From: Pseudomonas oligotrophica
Lineage (GTDB): Bacteria; Pseudomonadota; Gammaproteobacteria; Pseudomonadales; Pseudomonadaceae
Length of the DNA stretch: 64,000 nt
Assembly: GCF_021726475.1 (NCBI RefSeq)
Contig: NZ_JAKJRU010000005.1
Coordinates: forward strand, 186,001 to 250,000
Reading direction: 5' to 3'
Below, in pieces: positions 20,901-30,291 of the stretch. The notes beneath the pieces are model-generated. The model saw nothing but the letters and a program-made list of their open reading frames with translations, ran no database searches and was not told where the DNA came from. A program made the position numbers and the translations under genes. The number at the start of each line of letters is the position of its first letter. The first letter of the stretch is position 1.

Positions 20901-21110
20901 TTCACCTTCGGCGTGCTGCCAATGGCCCTGGCCAGTGGCGCCGGCGCCGGCAGCCAGCATTCGGTGGCGACCGGGGTGGTCGGCGGGATGATTACCGCCA
21001 CCGTGCTTGCGGTGTTCTTCGTGCCGCTGTTCTACGTGGTGGTGGTCAAGCTCTTCGAGGGCCGCAAGAAGCCGCACGCCGTTGCCGAAGCCGAAGGAGA
21101 AACCGCATGA
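17964..21110 (+). CDS. ttgH: RND efflux transporter, HAE1 family (TtgH/SrpB/MexB-like)
   Basis: A 1048-residue inner-membrane proton/drug antiporter. It starts [20 protein letters not shown] and shows the family layout: TM1, large periplasmic loop 1 (to about residue 335), TM2-6, loop about 540-490 cytoplasmic linker, TM7, second periplasmic loop, TM8-12. The proton-relay aspartates are in TM4 ([16 protein letters not shown]) and the lysine of TM10 is in [16 protein letters not shown]. By recall it is closest to TtgB/TtgH/SrpB, which export toluene, other solvents and antibiotics. ATGA overlap with the channel gene indicates translational coupling. Confidence 0.93.
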   Translation: MSRFFIDRPIFAWVLAIVAMLAGALSLVKMPISQYPNIAAPAVAIAVSYPGASAQTVQDTVVQVIEQQLSGLDGFRYMSAESNSDGSMMIIVTFEQGTNPDIAQVQVQNKLQLATPRLPEEVQRQGLRVVKYQKNFFLIIGLADTTGKMSNFDLGNLIASQLQDPISRIDGVGDYLLFGSPYAMRIWLEPAKLNSYQLTPGDVANAIREQNVQVSSGQLGGLPTLSGVQLNATVLGKTRMTTPEEFEEILVKVKADGSQVRVKDIARVELGADNFSISSKRNGEPSAGLALRLASGGNLLETVAAVKAAMEKQKAYLPEGVEVVYPYDTTPVVEASISSVVHTIIEAVVLVFLVMYLFLQNFRATLIPTLAVPVVLLGAFALLPYFGLSINVLTMYAMVLAIGLLVDDAIVVVENVERLMHEEGLSPLEATRKSMGQIQGALVGIGLVLSAVFVPMAFFGGSAGIIYKQFAVTIVLCMGLSVLVALIFTPALCATILKKPKGDAHHEKKGFFGWFNRTFERGTTRFERGVGGMLKHRGRYLLAFVLITAGTGYLFTQIPKAFLPNEDQGLMMVEVRMPVNSSAERTGAVLQQVQDYLKEEEGELIQHVLTVNGFNFAGRGQNSGLGLVMLKGWDQRAAQGQDVFSIAERANAHFATIKDATVMAFVPPAILEMGNAMGFNLYLQDNAGVGHAALMEARNQFLQLAGEHPKLRAVRPNGKDDEPQFQVNIDDEKARALQVSIASINQTMSAAWGSMYVNDFIDRGRVKRVYIQGEETARITPEDFDKWYVRNALGEMVPFSAFATGEWTFGSPKLERYGGISSVEILGEPAPGYSTGDAMIAIAEIMQQLPSGIGLSYTGLSYEEIQTGDQAPMLYALTVLIVFLCLAALYESWSVPAAVMLVVPLGILGSVLATLFRDLTADVYFQIGLMTTVGLSAKNAILIVEFAKDLYEKEGMPLVQAAVHAARLRLRPIVMTSLAFTFGVLPMALASGAGAGSQHSVATGVVGGMITATVLAVFFVPLFYVVVVKLFEGRKKPHAVAEAEGETA

Positions 21111-22531
21111 AGTTCAAGCCTTTGACCCTCGCGGTTGCCCTGGCACTGGGCGGCTGCAGTCTGATCCCGCAGTACGAGCGACCGCAGGCGCCGATCGAGG
21201 CCGACTGGCCGCAGGGCGCGGCGTACGATCAGGCGGAGCAGGGCGACACGCGCGCGGCCGATCTGCGCTGGCAGGAGTTTTTCCGCGACGCCGCGCTGCG
21301 CGAGCTGATCGGCGTGGCGCTGCAGAACAGCCGCGACCTGCGTCAGGCCGCGCTGAACGTCGAGGCCTACCGCGCGTTGCACCGCATCCAGCGTGCCGAG
21401 CTGTTCCCCGGCGTCGACGCGGGCGGCAGTGGCAGTCGCCAGCGCCTGCCGGACGACCTCTCGCCGACCGGCGAGGCGGGTATCCAGAGCCGCTATGACG
21501 TGGGGCTGGGCGTATCCTACGAGCTGGACGCCTTCGGCCGCATCCGCAGCCTCAGCCGCGCCGCGCTGGAGCAGTACCTGGCCAGCGAAGAAGCCCAGCG
21601 CAGCGTGCACATCGCCCTGGTCGGCGACGTCGCCACCGCCTATTTCGCCTGGCGCACCGACCAGGCGCTGCTGGGGCTGACCGAGGCCACGCTGGAAAGC
21701 TACCGGCAGAGCCTGTCGCTGATCGAAGCCAGTGCCGAAGCCGGCACCGCCTCGGAGCTGGACGTGCGCCAGGCGCGCACCCTGGTCGATCAGGCGCGTA
21801 CGCAAAAGGCGCTGTATACCCGGCTCATCGCCGAGGATGCCAACGCCCTGCGCCTGTTGCTGGGGGCGGCGATTCCGCGCGATCTACCGGCTGGTGGCAA
21901 GCTGCAGATGGATACGCTGGCCGACTTCCCCGCCGGGCTGCCGGCCGATCTGCTGCTGCGTCGCCCCGACATCCGCGCCGCGGAGCACCGCCTGCTGGCC
22001 GCCAACGCCAACATCGGCGCGGCGCGCGCGGCGTTCTTCCCGAGCATCAGCCTGACCGGCAGCGCCGGCACCGCCAGCAGCGAACTGGACGGTCTGTTCG
22101 ACGGCGGTTCCGGCGCCTGGAGTCTGGTTCCTCGGATCAACCTGCCGATCTTCACGGCCGGGCGGTTGAAGGCCAACCTCGACTACGCCGAGATCCAGAA
22201 GGACATCCACGTCGCGGCTTACGAAAAGGCCATCCAGACCGCCTTCCGCGAAGTCGCCGACGGCCTCGCCGCGCGCGGTACCTACGACGAACAGGTACAG
22301 GCGCAGAGCGATCTGGTCGACAATAACCGCGCCTACTACCAGCTGGCCCGCCAGCGTTACGACGAGGGCGTGGACACCTACCTCACCGTGCTCGACGCCC
22401 AGCGCCAGCTGTTCGCCTCCCAGCGCCAGCTGCTCAGCGACCAGTTGCTGCAGCTCGAGCGCGAGGTGCGGCTGTACAAGGCACTTGGCGGTGGCTGGCA
22501 TCCAGCCGAGCCGCTCGCTGCCCGCCATTGA
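21107..22531 (+). CDS. ttgI: RND efflux outer-membrane channel, OprM family (TtgI/SrpC-like)
   Basis: A 474-residue TolC-fold lipoprotein. The signal peptide ends in a lipobox ([12 protein letters not shown]). The fold repeats and hallmarks are visible: [56 protein letters not shown], and in the second repeat [21 protein letters not shown]. The start codon overlaps the transporter stop (ATGA, 21107-21110). It completes the tripartite pump, so no separate outer-membrane partner is needed. Confidence 0.93.
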   Translation: MKFKPLTLAVALALGGCSLIPQYERPQAPIEADWPQGAAYDQAEQGDTRAADLRWQEFFRDAALRELIGVALQNSRDLRQAALNVEAYRALHRIQRAELFPGVDAGGSGSRQRLPDDLSPTGEAGIQSRYDVGLGVSYELDAFGRIRSLSRAALEQYLASEEAQRSVHIALVGDVATAYFAWRTDQALLGLTEATLESYRQSLSLIEASAEAGTASELDVRQARTLVDQARTQKALYTRLIAEDANALRLLLGAAIPRDLPAGGKLQMDTLADFPAGLPADLLLRRPDIRAAEHRLLAANANIGAARAAFFPSISLTGSAGTASSELDGLFDGGSGAWSLVPRINLPIFTAGRLKANLDYAEIQKDIHVAAYEKAIQTAFREVADGLAARGTYDEQVQAQSDLVDNNRAYYQLARQRYDEGVDTYLTVLDAQRQLFASQRQLLSDQLLQLEREVRLYKALGGGWHPAEPLAARH

Positions 22532-22587
22532 GCGCAGGGGCCGCGGCCCCTGCCTTGTTCCATCCAGACCGAAGAAGGAGTCTGCCC

Positions 22588-23106
22588 TTGAGATTCGAGT
22601 TGTTGCTGCCCGGCGCCCTGGCGCTGGGGCTGGTTGCATTCCCCGCCCATGCCACCGAGCTGTCCGTCGCCCTTGGCGCGACGGGGCAGGGCGACACGAC
22701 CATCCGCACCGCCCTGGCGCTGGAATGGAACAAGCACTGGTGGCAGAGCGCGACAGGCCGCCTGGGTGGCTACTGGGATACGGCATACACCTACTGGGAC
22801 GGCGGTGACGAAGCATCCGCCGCCCACTCGCTGTCGTTCAGCCCGGTGCTCACCTATGAATTCGCCGGCTTTCGCTACACGCCGTATGTCGAAGCGGGCA
22901 TCGGCGTGGCGCTGTTCTCCAAGACCGATGTCGGCGAGCAGCAGCTGGGCTCGTCGTTCAACTTCGAGGACCGTCTCGGCCTCGGCCTGAGGCTGCCCGG
23001 CGAGCGCACGCTGGGCCTGCGCGCGATGCACTACTCCAACGCCGGGCTCAAGCAGCCGAACGACGGCATCGAGTCCTACTCGCTGTTCTACAGCCAGGCG
23101 TTCTGA
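22588..23106 (+). CDS. pagL: Lipid A 3-O-deacylase PagL
   Basis: A 172-residue outer-membrane beta-barrel enzyme that removes the 3-linked acyl chain of lipid A. The signal peptide ends AFPAHA, giving mature TELSVALGATG. The catalytic triad fits PagL spacing: His, Ser and Glu in MHYSNAGL and DGIESYSLFY, with His-to-Ser +2 and His-to-Glu +14. The C-terminal Phe suits barrel assembly. The start is TTG at 22588, with AAGGAG 8 bases upstream; an in-frame start at 22528 is unsupported. It lies 56 bases after the pump channel gene on the same strand, so it may belong to the efflux transcript. Confidence 0.9.
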   Translation: MRFELLLPGALALGLVAFPAHATELSVALGATGQGDTTIRTALALEWNKHWWQSATGRLGGYWDTAYTYWDGGDEASAAHSLSFSPVLTYEFAGFRYTPYVEAGIGVALFSKTDVGEQQLGSSFNFEDRLGLGLRLPGERTLGLRAMHYSNAGLKQPNDGIESYSLFYSQAF

Positions 23107-23134
23107 GGGGCAGCCGCTCCTGGCACCTGTGCGA

Positions 23135-24196
23135 TCAAGTCGAGGCGGTTCGGTCTGCCTTGACGGTCGCCGGCGCCGCCAGGCGCTTCAGACGAAGCGC
23201 CGGCTGCTCCACCAGTTTCCATGACAGCACGGCGAAACACAGCGTGATCGTCAGGCTGAGCAGGGCGAAGAGCGGAATGCTGAGCTGTGCGCCTAACCAA
23301 TGCATGATCAACTGCTGCACCGGGAAGCCGAAGATGTACATGCCGTAGGAAAAATCGCCATGTTTGCCGAAGTTGGCCAGCCCCGGAATGGGCAGATAGG
23401 CGAAATAGATGACCAGATACGGCAGCGTGAACAGGTGGATGATGAACCAGCTGGCATGACCTAGGGCGAGCAGGGAGCCGGCCAGGCAGGCGACCGCAAT
23501 ACGGCCATCCCAGGGAACCGACTTGCGAATCATGTACAGCGCGGAGCCGGCGAGGAAAAACATGCCCAGGCGCGAAAGCTTGACCAGGGTGACGCTTTCG
23601 ATACCCAGCATCGGGAGCAGCACGAAGTGCGCCACTGCAAAGGCCGCGAGCGCCAGCATGATCATGCTCCCGCGCAGCAAGCGAAGAATGCCGAGCGCCA
23701 GAATGCCGCAGTACATCAGGCCCTCGAGCGGCAAGGTCCAGAACGAACCATTGACCACTTCCGGGAACGGATTGCCAGAGAACACGCCTGGCAGATCATA
23801 GCTGGTCACCATGAACAGATTGCTGAGGAAAGCAGCTGTCTGCGGATGGGTGAAATATTCCGCCAGCGGCAATTGGGTGGCCAAGGGACCGATGATCAGC
23901 ACGGCAAATGCGACGGAAAAGGCCAGCCCGGGAAATATGCGCAGGGCGCGCTTGAGGACGAAACCGACGTTGCTGCTGCCGTGGAGGTAGGACGCGGTGA
24001 TCAGGAAGCCACTGATGACGAAGAAGGCATCGACAGCCAGATCGGCGACATCGGTGTGCCCGGTGAAATGTCGCAGCGGTTCTTCCGGCAGGCGGCCGCT
24101 GAGCCAGTAGCTGTGCCCGACCAGGACAAGGCAGGCGGCGACGAAGCGCAGGAAATCGAAGTTGTTGTTTCTGGAACCAAAGGTCATCTGTTTCAT
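23135..24196 (-). CDS. Acyltransferase-3 family membrane protein (OafA-like)
   Basis: A 353-residue integral membrane O-acyltransferase with about ten predicted helices. The family active-site motif is at the N-terminus: NFDFLRFVAACLVLVGH, with the conserved Arg and His, followed by DAFFVISGFLI. Members acetylate O-antigen, exopolysaccharide or other envelope sugars; the substrate is unknown here. Codon use and base composition look more AT-rich than in the flanking genes, hinting at horizontal acquisition. It is convergent with pagL (28-base gap). No other polysaccharide gene is adjacent. Confidence 0.88.
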   Translation of the reverse strand: MKQMTFGSRNNNFDFLRFVAACLVLVGHSYWLSGRLPEEPLRHFTGHTDVADLAVDAFFVISGFLITASYLHGSSNVGFVLKRALRIFPGLAFSVAFAVLIIGPLATQLPLAEYFTHPQTAAFLSNLFMVTSYDLPGVFSGNPFPEVVNGSFWTLPLEGLMYCGILALGILRLLRGSMIMLALAAFAVAHFVLLPMLGIESVTLVKLSRLGMFFLAGSALYMIRKSVPWDGRIAVACLAGSLLALGHASWFIIHLFTLPYLVIYFAYLPIPGLANFGKHGDFSYGMYIFGFPVQQLIMHWLGAQLSIPLFALLSLTITLCFAVLSWKLVEQPALRLKRLAAPATVKADRTAST

Positions 24197-24465
24197 GAGA
24201 GTGCTCCTTGCGAGTGAAGGCTGCGGTGACTTCCCTGCGTGGCAGCTCGCAATGTTCGAACGGATGATCTGTTGTTTGGTTCACATTTTTTTACATTCTT
24301 CCTGTTCTTCGACCCGCAGTCGGCGTTCGCGTTTCTGGGTGTCGCACATAGGCAGTGGCGCCCCGATGGGCGCTGGCTGGCCCAGGTCCGCACAACCACG
24401 CACCGCAACCGAGGAAGGAGCGCCGTCGATGCAAGCCATTACTCCCGGCAGGTTCTTGCCGTTGC

Positions 24466-25953
24466 TCAGTGGCTCATGAGGTTATCGATCGCATCCGGTT
24501 TGTCGTGCGCGGCGAAGCGGTCGACGATGGTGGCGCTGGCTTCGTTCAGGCCGAGCACGGTGACAGCCGTGCCTTCGCGCCGGAATTTGAGGACCACCTT
24601 GTCCAGCGCGGCGACTGCAGTGATATCCCAGAAATGAGCCCGGTTCAGGTCGATGGTGACCTGTTCCAGTGCTGCCTTGAAGTCGAAGGCGTTGACGAAC
24701 TTGTCCGACGAGCTGAAGAACACCTGGCCCACCACCCGGTAGGTGCAATGTCGACCGCTTGCGTCGATATCGGCGCTGATATGCAGGAAATGGCCGACCT
24801 TGTTGGCGAAGAACAGCGAGGCAAGGAGCACTCCCGCGAGAACACCGTAGGCCAGGTTGTGGGTTGCCACTACCACCATGACCGTGACGATCATGACGAT
24901 GTTGGTCGAAAGCGGGTGCTTGCGCAGGTTGCGTAGCGAGTCCCAGCTGAACGTGCCGATCGACACCATGATCATCACCGCCACCAGGGCGGCCATCGGT
25001 ATCAGGCTGACCCAGTCGCTCAGAAAGACCACCATCAGCAGCAACACGACGCCAGCGACCAGCGTCGACAGCCGCGTGCGCCCGCCGGACTTCACGTTGA
25101 TCACCGATTGGCCAATCATCGCGCAGCCAGCCATGCCGCCGAACAGGCCGGAAAAGATGTTGGCAACGCCCTGGCCCTTGCACTCGCGGTTCTTGTCGCT
25201 GCCGGTGTCGGTCAGGTCATCGACGATGGTGGCGGTCATCAGCGACTCGAGCAGGCCCACCACCGCGAGTGCGGCGGCGTAGGGAAAGATGATCGCCAGC
25301 GTCTCGAGGTTCAGCGGCACCTCGGGCCAGAGGAAAACTGGCAGCGTATCCGGCAATTCGCCCATGTCGCCGACGGTGCGGATATCGAGACCGAGGTACA
25401 CCGCCACTGCTGTCATCGACAGGATGCAGACCAGCGGCGAGGGGATCACCTTGCCGACCTTGGGTACGTAGGGAAACAGATAGATAATGCCCAGGCCCGC
25501 CGCGGTCATCGCGTAGACATGCCAGCTAACCCCGGTCAGTTCCGGCAGTTGGGCCATGAAGATGAGGATGGCCAGCGCATTGACGAAGCCGGTCACGACC
25601 GAACGCGAAACGAAGCGCATCAGCGAGCCCAGCCGCAGGTAGCCGGCGCCGATCTGCAGCACCCCGCACAGCAGGGTGGCGGCCAGCAGGTATTGCAGGC
25701 CGTGCTCCTTGACCAGCGTCACCATCAGCAATGCCATGGCGCCAGTGGCGGCGGAGATCATCCCCGGCCGGCCACCGACGAAGGCGATCACCACCGCGAT
25801 GCAGAACGAGGCGTAGAGGCCGACCTTCGGATCGACGCCGGCGATGATCGAGAATGCGATGGCTTCCGGGATCAGCGCCAGCGCAACGACGAGGCCTGCA
25901 AGCACGTCGCCGCGGAGGTTGGAGAGCCAGGTTTGTTTCAACGAATGCAGCAT
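24466..25953 (-). CDS. SulP-family anion transporter with STAS domain
   Basis: A 495-residue SulP/SLC26 transporter. The N-terminal motif [20 protein letters not shown] is followed by [12 protein letters not shown] and about a dozen hydrophobic segments. [28 protein letters not shown] is the family signature in the middle. The C-terminal STAS domain runs from about residue 400 ([19 protein letters not shown], then [21 protein letters not shown]). Substrates of relatives include sulfate, bicarbonate and dicarboxylates; no neighbour indicates which. The 269 bases up to the acyltransferase contain a T-rich patch near 24285-24305 but no gene. Confidence 0.9.
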   Translation of the reverse strand: MLHSLKQTWLSNLRGDVLAGLVVALALIPEAIAFSIIAGVDPKVGLYASFCIAVVIAFVGGRPGMISAATGAMALLMVTLVKEHGLQYLLAATLLCGVLQIGAGYLRLGSLMRFVSRSVVTGFVNALAILIFMAQLPELTGVSWHVYAMTAAGLGIIYLFPYVPKVGKVIPSPLVCILSMTAVAVYLGLDIRTVGDMGELPDTLPVFLWPEVPLNLETLAIIFPYAAALAVVGLLESLMTATIVDDLTDTGSDKNRECKGQGVANIFSGLFGGMAGCAMIGQSVINVKSGGRTRLSTLVAGVVLLLMVVFLSDWVSLIPMAALVAVMIMVSIGTFSWDSLRNLRKHPLSTNIVMIVTVMVVVATHNLAYGVLAGVLLASLFFANKVGHFLHISADIDASGRHCTYRVVGQVFFSSSDKFVNAFDFKAALEQVTIDLNRAHFWDITAVAALDKVVLKFRREGTAVTVLGLNEASATIVDRFAAHDKPDAIDNLMSH

Positions 25954-26262
25954 CGGATGTCCCAGGGCAATGGATCATGCGGCACGGGCCAGTGCTGGCC
26001 GGGGCGGCGGATCGGTTTCGAATTGTGATTCAGGTTGGCGTTTGCCGCGGCTGTCTGGGCGACGCGCAGCAAGAAGCAGCCGCCGACAGGTCAGCTGGCT
26101 GGAAAGGGGCAGCACGGTGGGCTATGGCGGCGTAGGCAGCCAGCGGTGGAGCAGGGTCGGCATGAGCGATTGGGGAGGTTGCGAGTCACGATCGGGGCGC
26201 GAGTGTAACGCAGCGGGCCCGCCCTCGCGACCCGCTGTCGCAGGGCGACCCCTGGTGACCGG
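25954..26262. other. Intergenic region upstream of the SulP gene
   Basis: About 309 bases between the SulP start and the rmlD stop. No credible gene, RNA or strong promoter is seen. CAGCGGG (26211-26217) can pair with CCCGCTG (26231-26237) just past the rmlD stop, but there is no T-tract, so a terminator is doubtful. Confidence 0.5.
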
Positions 26263-27165
26263 TTAGCCTGCGAGCCGGTGAGCGCCCTGTTCGCTCAAGG
26301 CGTCGATCAGCTGCGCAAGGTCGGCCGACCACTCGACGGTATCCAGGCCGAAGCTGGTCTCGAAGCGGCTGCAATCGAGCACCGACCAGGCTGGCCGGCG
26401 GGCTGGCGTCGGGTATTGGCTTGTCGGAATGGCCACGAGCTTCGGTATCCGCTGTATCAGTCCGGCCTGTTTCGCTTGACGAAAGATTTCGCAGGCAAAC
26501 GCATGCCAGGAGCAGGGCGAGCGTCCGCTGTAGTGATACAACCCCCACGCCAGTTCCCCGCCAGTGACATGACGATGCGCCAGCTCGAGGAGGACCGAGG
26601 CAATCCGCTCGGCGCTGGTGGGGCAGCCGATCTGGTCGTCGACTACCCGCAGCTCGGGCCTGGCGCCCAGGCGCAGCATGGATTTGACGAAGTTGCCGCC
26701 ATGTTCGCCGTAGACCCAGCTGGTACGAAGGATCAGGTGTCTTTCCAGGCGCTGTGCAACGGCACGCTCACCCTCGAGCTTGCTGGCGCCATAGACCCCG
26801 AGTGGGGCCGTGCGGTCGCTTTCTTTGTAGGGGCTGCGGGCCTGACCATCGAACACGTAGTCGGTGGAGAGATGGAACAGCGGTATCGCGAGCCCGGCGG
26901 CGGCCCCGGCCAGCAGCGCTGCGCCGTCTCGGTTGACGGCATAGGCGAGCCGGGCATTGCCTTCGGCGGCATCCACCTGGGTGAACGCTGCCGCATTGAT
27001 GATCAGACCCGGGCGCAACCGCTCGACGGTTCGCTGCACCTGCCGGGCATCGGTCAGATCCATTTGCTGGTGAGACATGCCGATGACGTCCAGCCCGCGC
27101 GCCTGCGCTTGTGTCGTCAGGCTGCGACCGATCTGCCCGGTGGCTCCGCAGACAAGGATCTTCAA
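26263..27165 (-). CDS. rmlD: dTDP-4-dehydrorhamnose reductase (RmlD)
   Basis: A 300-residue NAD(P)-dependent reductase catalysing the last step of dTDP-L-rhamnose synthesis. The Rossmann motif is KILVCGATGQIGRSL at the very N-terminus. Others are INAAAFTQVDAAEG, HLSTDYVFDG, and catalytic YGASKLEGE (Tyr-x3-Lys). The only fitting start is TTG at 27165, with AGGA about 9 bases upstream; the ATG 5 bases before is out of frame. rmlABC are not adjacent, so it is an orphan, perhaps a second copy. Divergent from arsB. Confidence 0.88.
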   Translation of the reverse strand: MKILVCGATGQIGRSLTTQAQARGLDVIGMSHQQMDLTDARQVQRTVERLRPGLIINAAAFTQVDAAEGNARLAYAVNRDGAALLAGAAAGLAIPLFHLSTDYVFDGQARSPYKESDRTAPLGVYGASKLEGERAVAQRLERHLILRTSWVYGEHGGNFVKSMLRLGARPELRVVDDQIGCPTSAERIASVLLELAHRHVTGGELAWGLYHYSGRSPCSWHAFACEIFRQAKQAGLIQRIPKLVAIPTSQYPTPARRPAWSVLDCSRFETSFGLDTVEWSADLAQLIDALSEQGAHRLAG

Positions 27166-27339
27166 TTGGCATTCCTCGCGGTACTGGTTTCTCTCGAATC
27201 CATGGGAGTGCCGGCAATCGAGAACGTTCCGCGACATGCAGTTTCGACAAGGTTGCCTATATAGTGCGTCGCCGCGCAGAACCGCCTCGTCTCCTGGGCT
27301 GCCGGTAGCTGCACAGACCCGCCGGAGAATCATCGCATC

Positions 27340-28623
27340 ATGACCATCGCCATCATCATTTTCGTCGTCACCATCGTCCTGGTGATCTGGCAGCCGCGCG
27401 GGCTGGGCGTCGGCTGGAGCGCGAGCCTCGGCGCGCTGCTGGCGCTGGCCGCCGGGGTGGTGCAGCTGGCCGACATTCCGGTGGTCTGGGCCATCATCTG
27501 GAACGCCACCGGCGCCTTCATCGCGATCATCGTCATCAGCCTGCTGCTCGACGAGGCAGGCTTCTTCCAGTGGGCCGCGCTGCACATGGCGCGGCTGGCC
27601 GGCGGCAGCGGGCGGCGGTTGTTCGTCTACTGCGTGCTGCTCGGCGCGGCGGTGTCGGCACTGTTCGCCAATGACGGCGCCGCGCTGATCCTCACCCCCA
27701 TCGTCATCTCCATGCTGCTGGCGCTGCGCTTTTCGCCGGGGGCGACCCTGGCTTTCGTCATGGCTGCCGGCTTCATCGCCGATACCGCCAGCGTGCCGCT
27801 GGTGGTGTCGAACCTGGTCAACATCGTCTCGGCGGACTTCTTCGGCATCGGCTTCGCCCGCTACGCCTCGGTGATGCTGCCGGTGAACCTGGTCAGCGTC
27901 GCCGCGTCCCTGGCGGTGCTGCTGTTGTACTTTCGCCGCGACATCCCGGCGCGCTTCGAGGCCGCCATGCTGCACGAACCGGCACTGTACGTGCGCGACC
28001 GCGTGACCTTCCGCGTCGGTTGGGTGGTGCTGGTCGTGCTGCTGCTGGCGTTGTTCGGGCTGGAGCCGCTGGGCGTGCCGATCAGCCTGGTGGCGGCAGT
28101 CTGCGCCGCCGCGCTGCTGGTGGTGGCCGGGCGCGGGCAGGTGATCTCCACGCGCCGGGTGCTGCGCGGCGCGCCCTGGCAGGTGGTGGTGTTCTCGCTG
28201 GGCATGTACCTGGTGGTCTACGGCCTGAGCAATGCCGGGCTGACCGACCACCTGACCGCGGCGCTGGAATTCTCCGCCGGCTACGGCGTGTTCGGCGCGG
28301 CGCTGGGCACCGGCCTGCTCACGGCGCTGCTCTCGTCACTGATGAACAACCTGCCGAGCGTGCTGGTCGGCGCGCTGGCCATCGACGCCACGCAGACCAC
28401 CGGCGCGGTGCGCGAGGCGATGATCTACGCCAACGTGGTCGGTTGCGACCTGGGCCCGAAGATCACGCCGATCGGCAGCCTGGCGACGCTGCTCTGGCTG
28501 CACGTGCTGGCGAGCAAGGGCGTGCGGGTGAGCTGGGGCTACTACTTCCGCGTCGGCATCGTGCTGACGCTGCCGGTGCTGCTGGCGACCCTGGCCGCGC
28601 TGGCACTGCGCCTGTCGCTCTGA
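27340..28623 (+). CDS. arsB: Arsenite efflux membrane protein ArsB
   Basis: A 427-residue ArsB/NhaD-superfamily transporter with about 12 helices that would export arsenite or antimonite. Family features: [30 protein letters not shown] and [19 protein letters not shown] in the first half, and [16 protein letters not shown] and [20 protein letters not shown] in the second. No arsR, arsC or arsH is nearby, so induction by arsenic is not evident. A GGAG lies about 14 bases before the ATG. Its stop and that of the convergent diguanylate cyclase lie within one inverted repeat. Confidence 0.9.
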   Translation: MTIAIIIFVVTIVLVIWQPRGLGVGWSASLGALLALAAGVVQLADIPVVWAIIWNATGAFIAIIVISLLLDEAGFFQWAALHMARLAGGSGRRLFVYCVLLGAAVSALFANDGAALILTPIVISMLLALRFSPGATLAFVMAAGFIADTASVPLVVSNLVNIVSADFFGIGFARYASVMLPVNLVSVAASLAVLLLYFRRDIPARFEAAMLHEPALYVRDRVTFRVGWVVLVVLLLALFGLEPLGVPISLVAAVCAAALLVVAGRGQVISTRRVLRGAPWQVVVFSLGMYLVVYGLSNAGLTDHLTAALEFSAGYGVFGAALGTGLLTALLSSLMNNLPSVLVGALAIDATQTTGAVREAMIYANVVGCDLGPKITPIGSLATLLWLHVLASKGVRVSWGYYFRVGIVLTLPVLLATLAALALRLSL

Positions 28624-28640
28624 GCGCGATCGGCGCTCAG
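28620..28640. terminator. Inverted repeat spanning both convergent stop codons
   Basis: CTGAGCGC (28620-28627) and GCGCTCAG (28633-28640) form an 8-base stem around a 5-base loop. The arsB stop (28621-28623) and the cyclase stop (28637-28639, minus strand) lie in the two arms. There is no T-tract, so termination is tentative; it may simply be a hairpin that stabilises 3' ends. Confidence 0.4.
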
Positions 28641-30211
28641 GGCGCGTCGCCGGCGACCGCCAGGCGGTTGCCACCGGCCTGCCGTGCGCGTTGCAACGCC
28701 TCGTCGGCCTGCTTGAAGACCTCTTCGGGGCTTTCGCCGTGGGCCGGCCAGGCCGCCACGCCGAGCGATAGCGTGACGCCGCCCAACGGCCCCGGCGGCA
28801 GCGCTTCGACGGCCTGGCGCAGGCGTTCGGCGACCCGGCTGGCCGCCGCGGCGTCGGCCTCGGGCAGCAGCAGGAGGAATTCGTCGCCGGCGCAGCGGCA
28901 GGGCAGGTCGCCAGGGCCGGCGCAGTTGCGCAGCTGTTCGGCGACCTCGCGCAGCAGTGCGTCGCCGCGCTCATGGCCCAGGTTGTCGTTGAGCTGGCGG
29001 AAGTGGTCGATGTCCAGGTCGATCACCGCGAAGGGCTGTTGCTCGGCGCGCAGCTGTTCGATGCTGGCGGTCAGGCCGCGGCGGTTGCGCAGCCCGGTCA
29101 GCGGGTCGAGCTGAACCTCGAGGTTGAGCTTGCCGATCTTCTGGTGCAGTAGGCTGGCGCCGATCAGCAGGGCGCGCCTGAACTGCGCCGCCTCGAAGTA
29201 CCAGGGACGCACCCGGCGCAGGCGCTCCAGCGCTTCCGGGGCGTCCAGCTCCGTGGCTGCGCCGGCGAGCTGGCGCAGCGGGCGGACCAGCAGGCTGGCG
29301 AGCAGGCCGACCAGCAGCAGGGTGAGCAGGGCCATCGGCGCGGTCTCGCCCAGCACCTCCAGCATCAGTCCGTCCAGTTCGCGCAGGGTCACCTCGGTGG
29401 GGCGCTGGGCGACCACGCCCCAGCCGCTGCTGGGGACCATGGCGTAGCCGGCGAGCATGTCCATGCCCTGGCTGTTGATCAGCCGGCGGCTGCCGTTCTC
29501 GCCCCAGAGCACGGCATCGATCACCGAGTTGGCGCCGACCACGGTGCCGAGCCGTTCCAGCTGCGGGTGGTAGAGCAGGCGCCGCTCGCGGTCCACTACA
29601 TAGATGTAGGAGCCGTCCTTGTAGAAGTGTTCGCCGAGCAGCGCCGACAGCGCCCCGCCGCGCTTGAGATGAACCGCGCCGCCGATGTAGCCGAGGTACT
29701 TGCCGGCGGGGTCGAACACCGGCTGGGAGATGAATACCGTCAGGTGGTCGCGGCTGGAGACGTAGGGCGCGCTGACCAGCGCGCGGCGTTGTTGCAGGGC
29801 TTCGCGGCTGCCGGGGTTGTCCAGCCGCTCGCCCTTGAGGTAGCGCGAGGCCGGCGACGCGGCGCGGACCACGCCGCTGGCATCGACCACCAGCACGGTG
29901 TTGAAGCGGCGCACCTGCATGCGGATGCGCCGGGCCTCGTCCTGCAGCGCCTGGTCATCGCCGAAGCGGCTGGAGATCTGCCCCGAGGAATAGCCGAGCT
30001 GCTGGCGCGAGTTGGCGAAGAACTCCTCGGTGATGTCCGCCAGCTTGGTGGCGTAGACACGGTTGGCCTCCAGGGTACTGTCGATCAGCATCTGGCGCTG
30101 GACCTGGAAGCTGGCATACAGGCCGATGGCTAGCGCGGCGAAGGTCGCCAGTACCGCGAGCAGAACCACCGACCGTCCCAGGTCGATGCGAAACATCCGT
30201 GCAAAAGGCAT
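28637..30211 (-). CDS. Membrane diguanylate cyclase with Cache-type sensor (AGDEF)
   Basis: A 524-residue inner-membrane signalling protein. TM1 is at about residues 13-33 (VVLLAVLATFAALAIGLYA). A periplasmic double-Cache-like sensor follows (VDASGVVRAASPASRYL, FYKDGSYIYVVDRERRLLYH), then TM2 near ETAPMALLTLLLVGLLASLL and a C-terminal GGDEF domain (about 355-520) beginning LDPLTGLRNRRG. The active-site motif is AGDEF in CRCAGDEFLLL, not GGDEF; some AGDEF enzymes are active. The start at 30211 is preferred to an upstream in-frame ATG at 30244 that lacks any ribosome site. c-di-GMP output near a Tad pilus locus is suggestive only. Confidence 0.88.
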   Translation of the reverse strand: MPFARMFRIDLGRSVVLLAVLATFAALAIGLYASFQVQRQMLIDSTLEANRVYATKLADITEEFFANSRQQLGYSSGQISSRFGDDQALQDEARRIRMQVRRFNTVLVVDASGVVRAASPASRYLKGERLDNPGSREALQQRRALVSAPYVSSRDHLTVFISQPVFDPAGKYLGYIGGAVHLKRGGALSALLGEHFYKDGSYIYVVDRERRLLYHPQLERLGTVVGANSVIDAVLWGENGSRRLINSQGMDMLAGYAMVPSSGWGVVAQRPTEVTLRELDGLMLEVLGETAPMALLTLLLVGLLASLLVRPLRQLAGAATELDAPEALERLRRVRPWYFEAAQFRRALLIGASLLHQKIGKLNLEVQLDPLTGLRNRRGLTASIEQLRAEQQPFAVIDLDIDHFRQLNDNLGHERGDALLREVAEQLRNCAGPGDLPCRCAGDEFLLLLPEADAAAASRVAERLRQAVEALPPGPLGGVTLSLGVAAWPAHGESPEEVFKQADEALQRARQAGGNRLAVAGDAP

Positions 30212-30291
30212 GACTACTCGTTTCTGGATACAACAGACGGTCATGTTAGGGGCTTTGGCGGCTTAGCTCCAGCCAGCGGCCATGCCTGCGG

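Noticed and set aside
27166..28251. Upstream extension of the rmlD frame across arsB
   Set aside because: The extension is His/Gln/Arg-rich antisense of arsB; rmlD begins with its Rossmann motif at TTG 27165.
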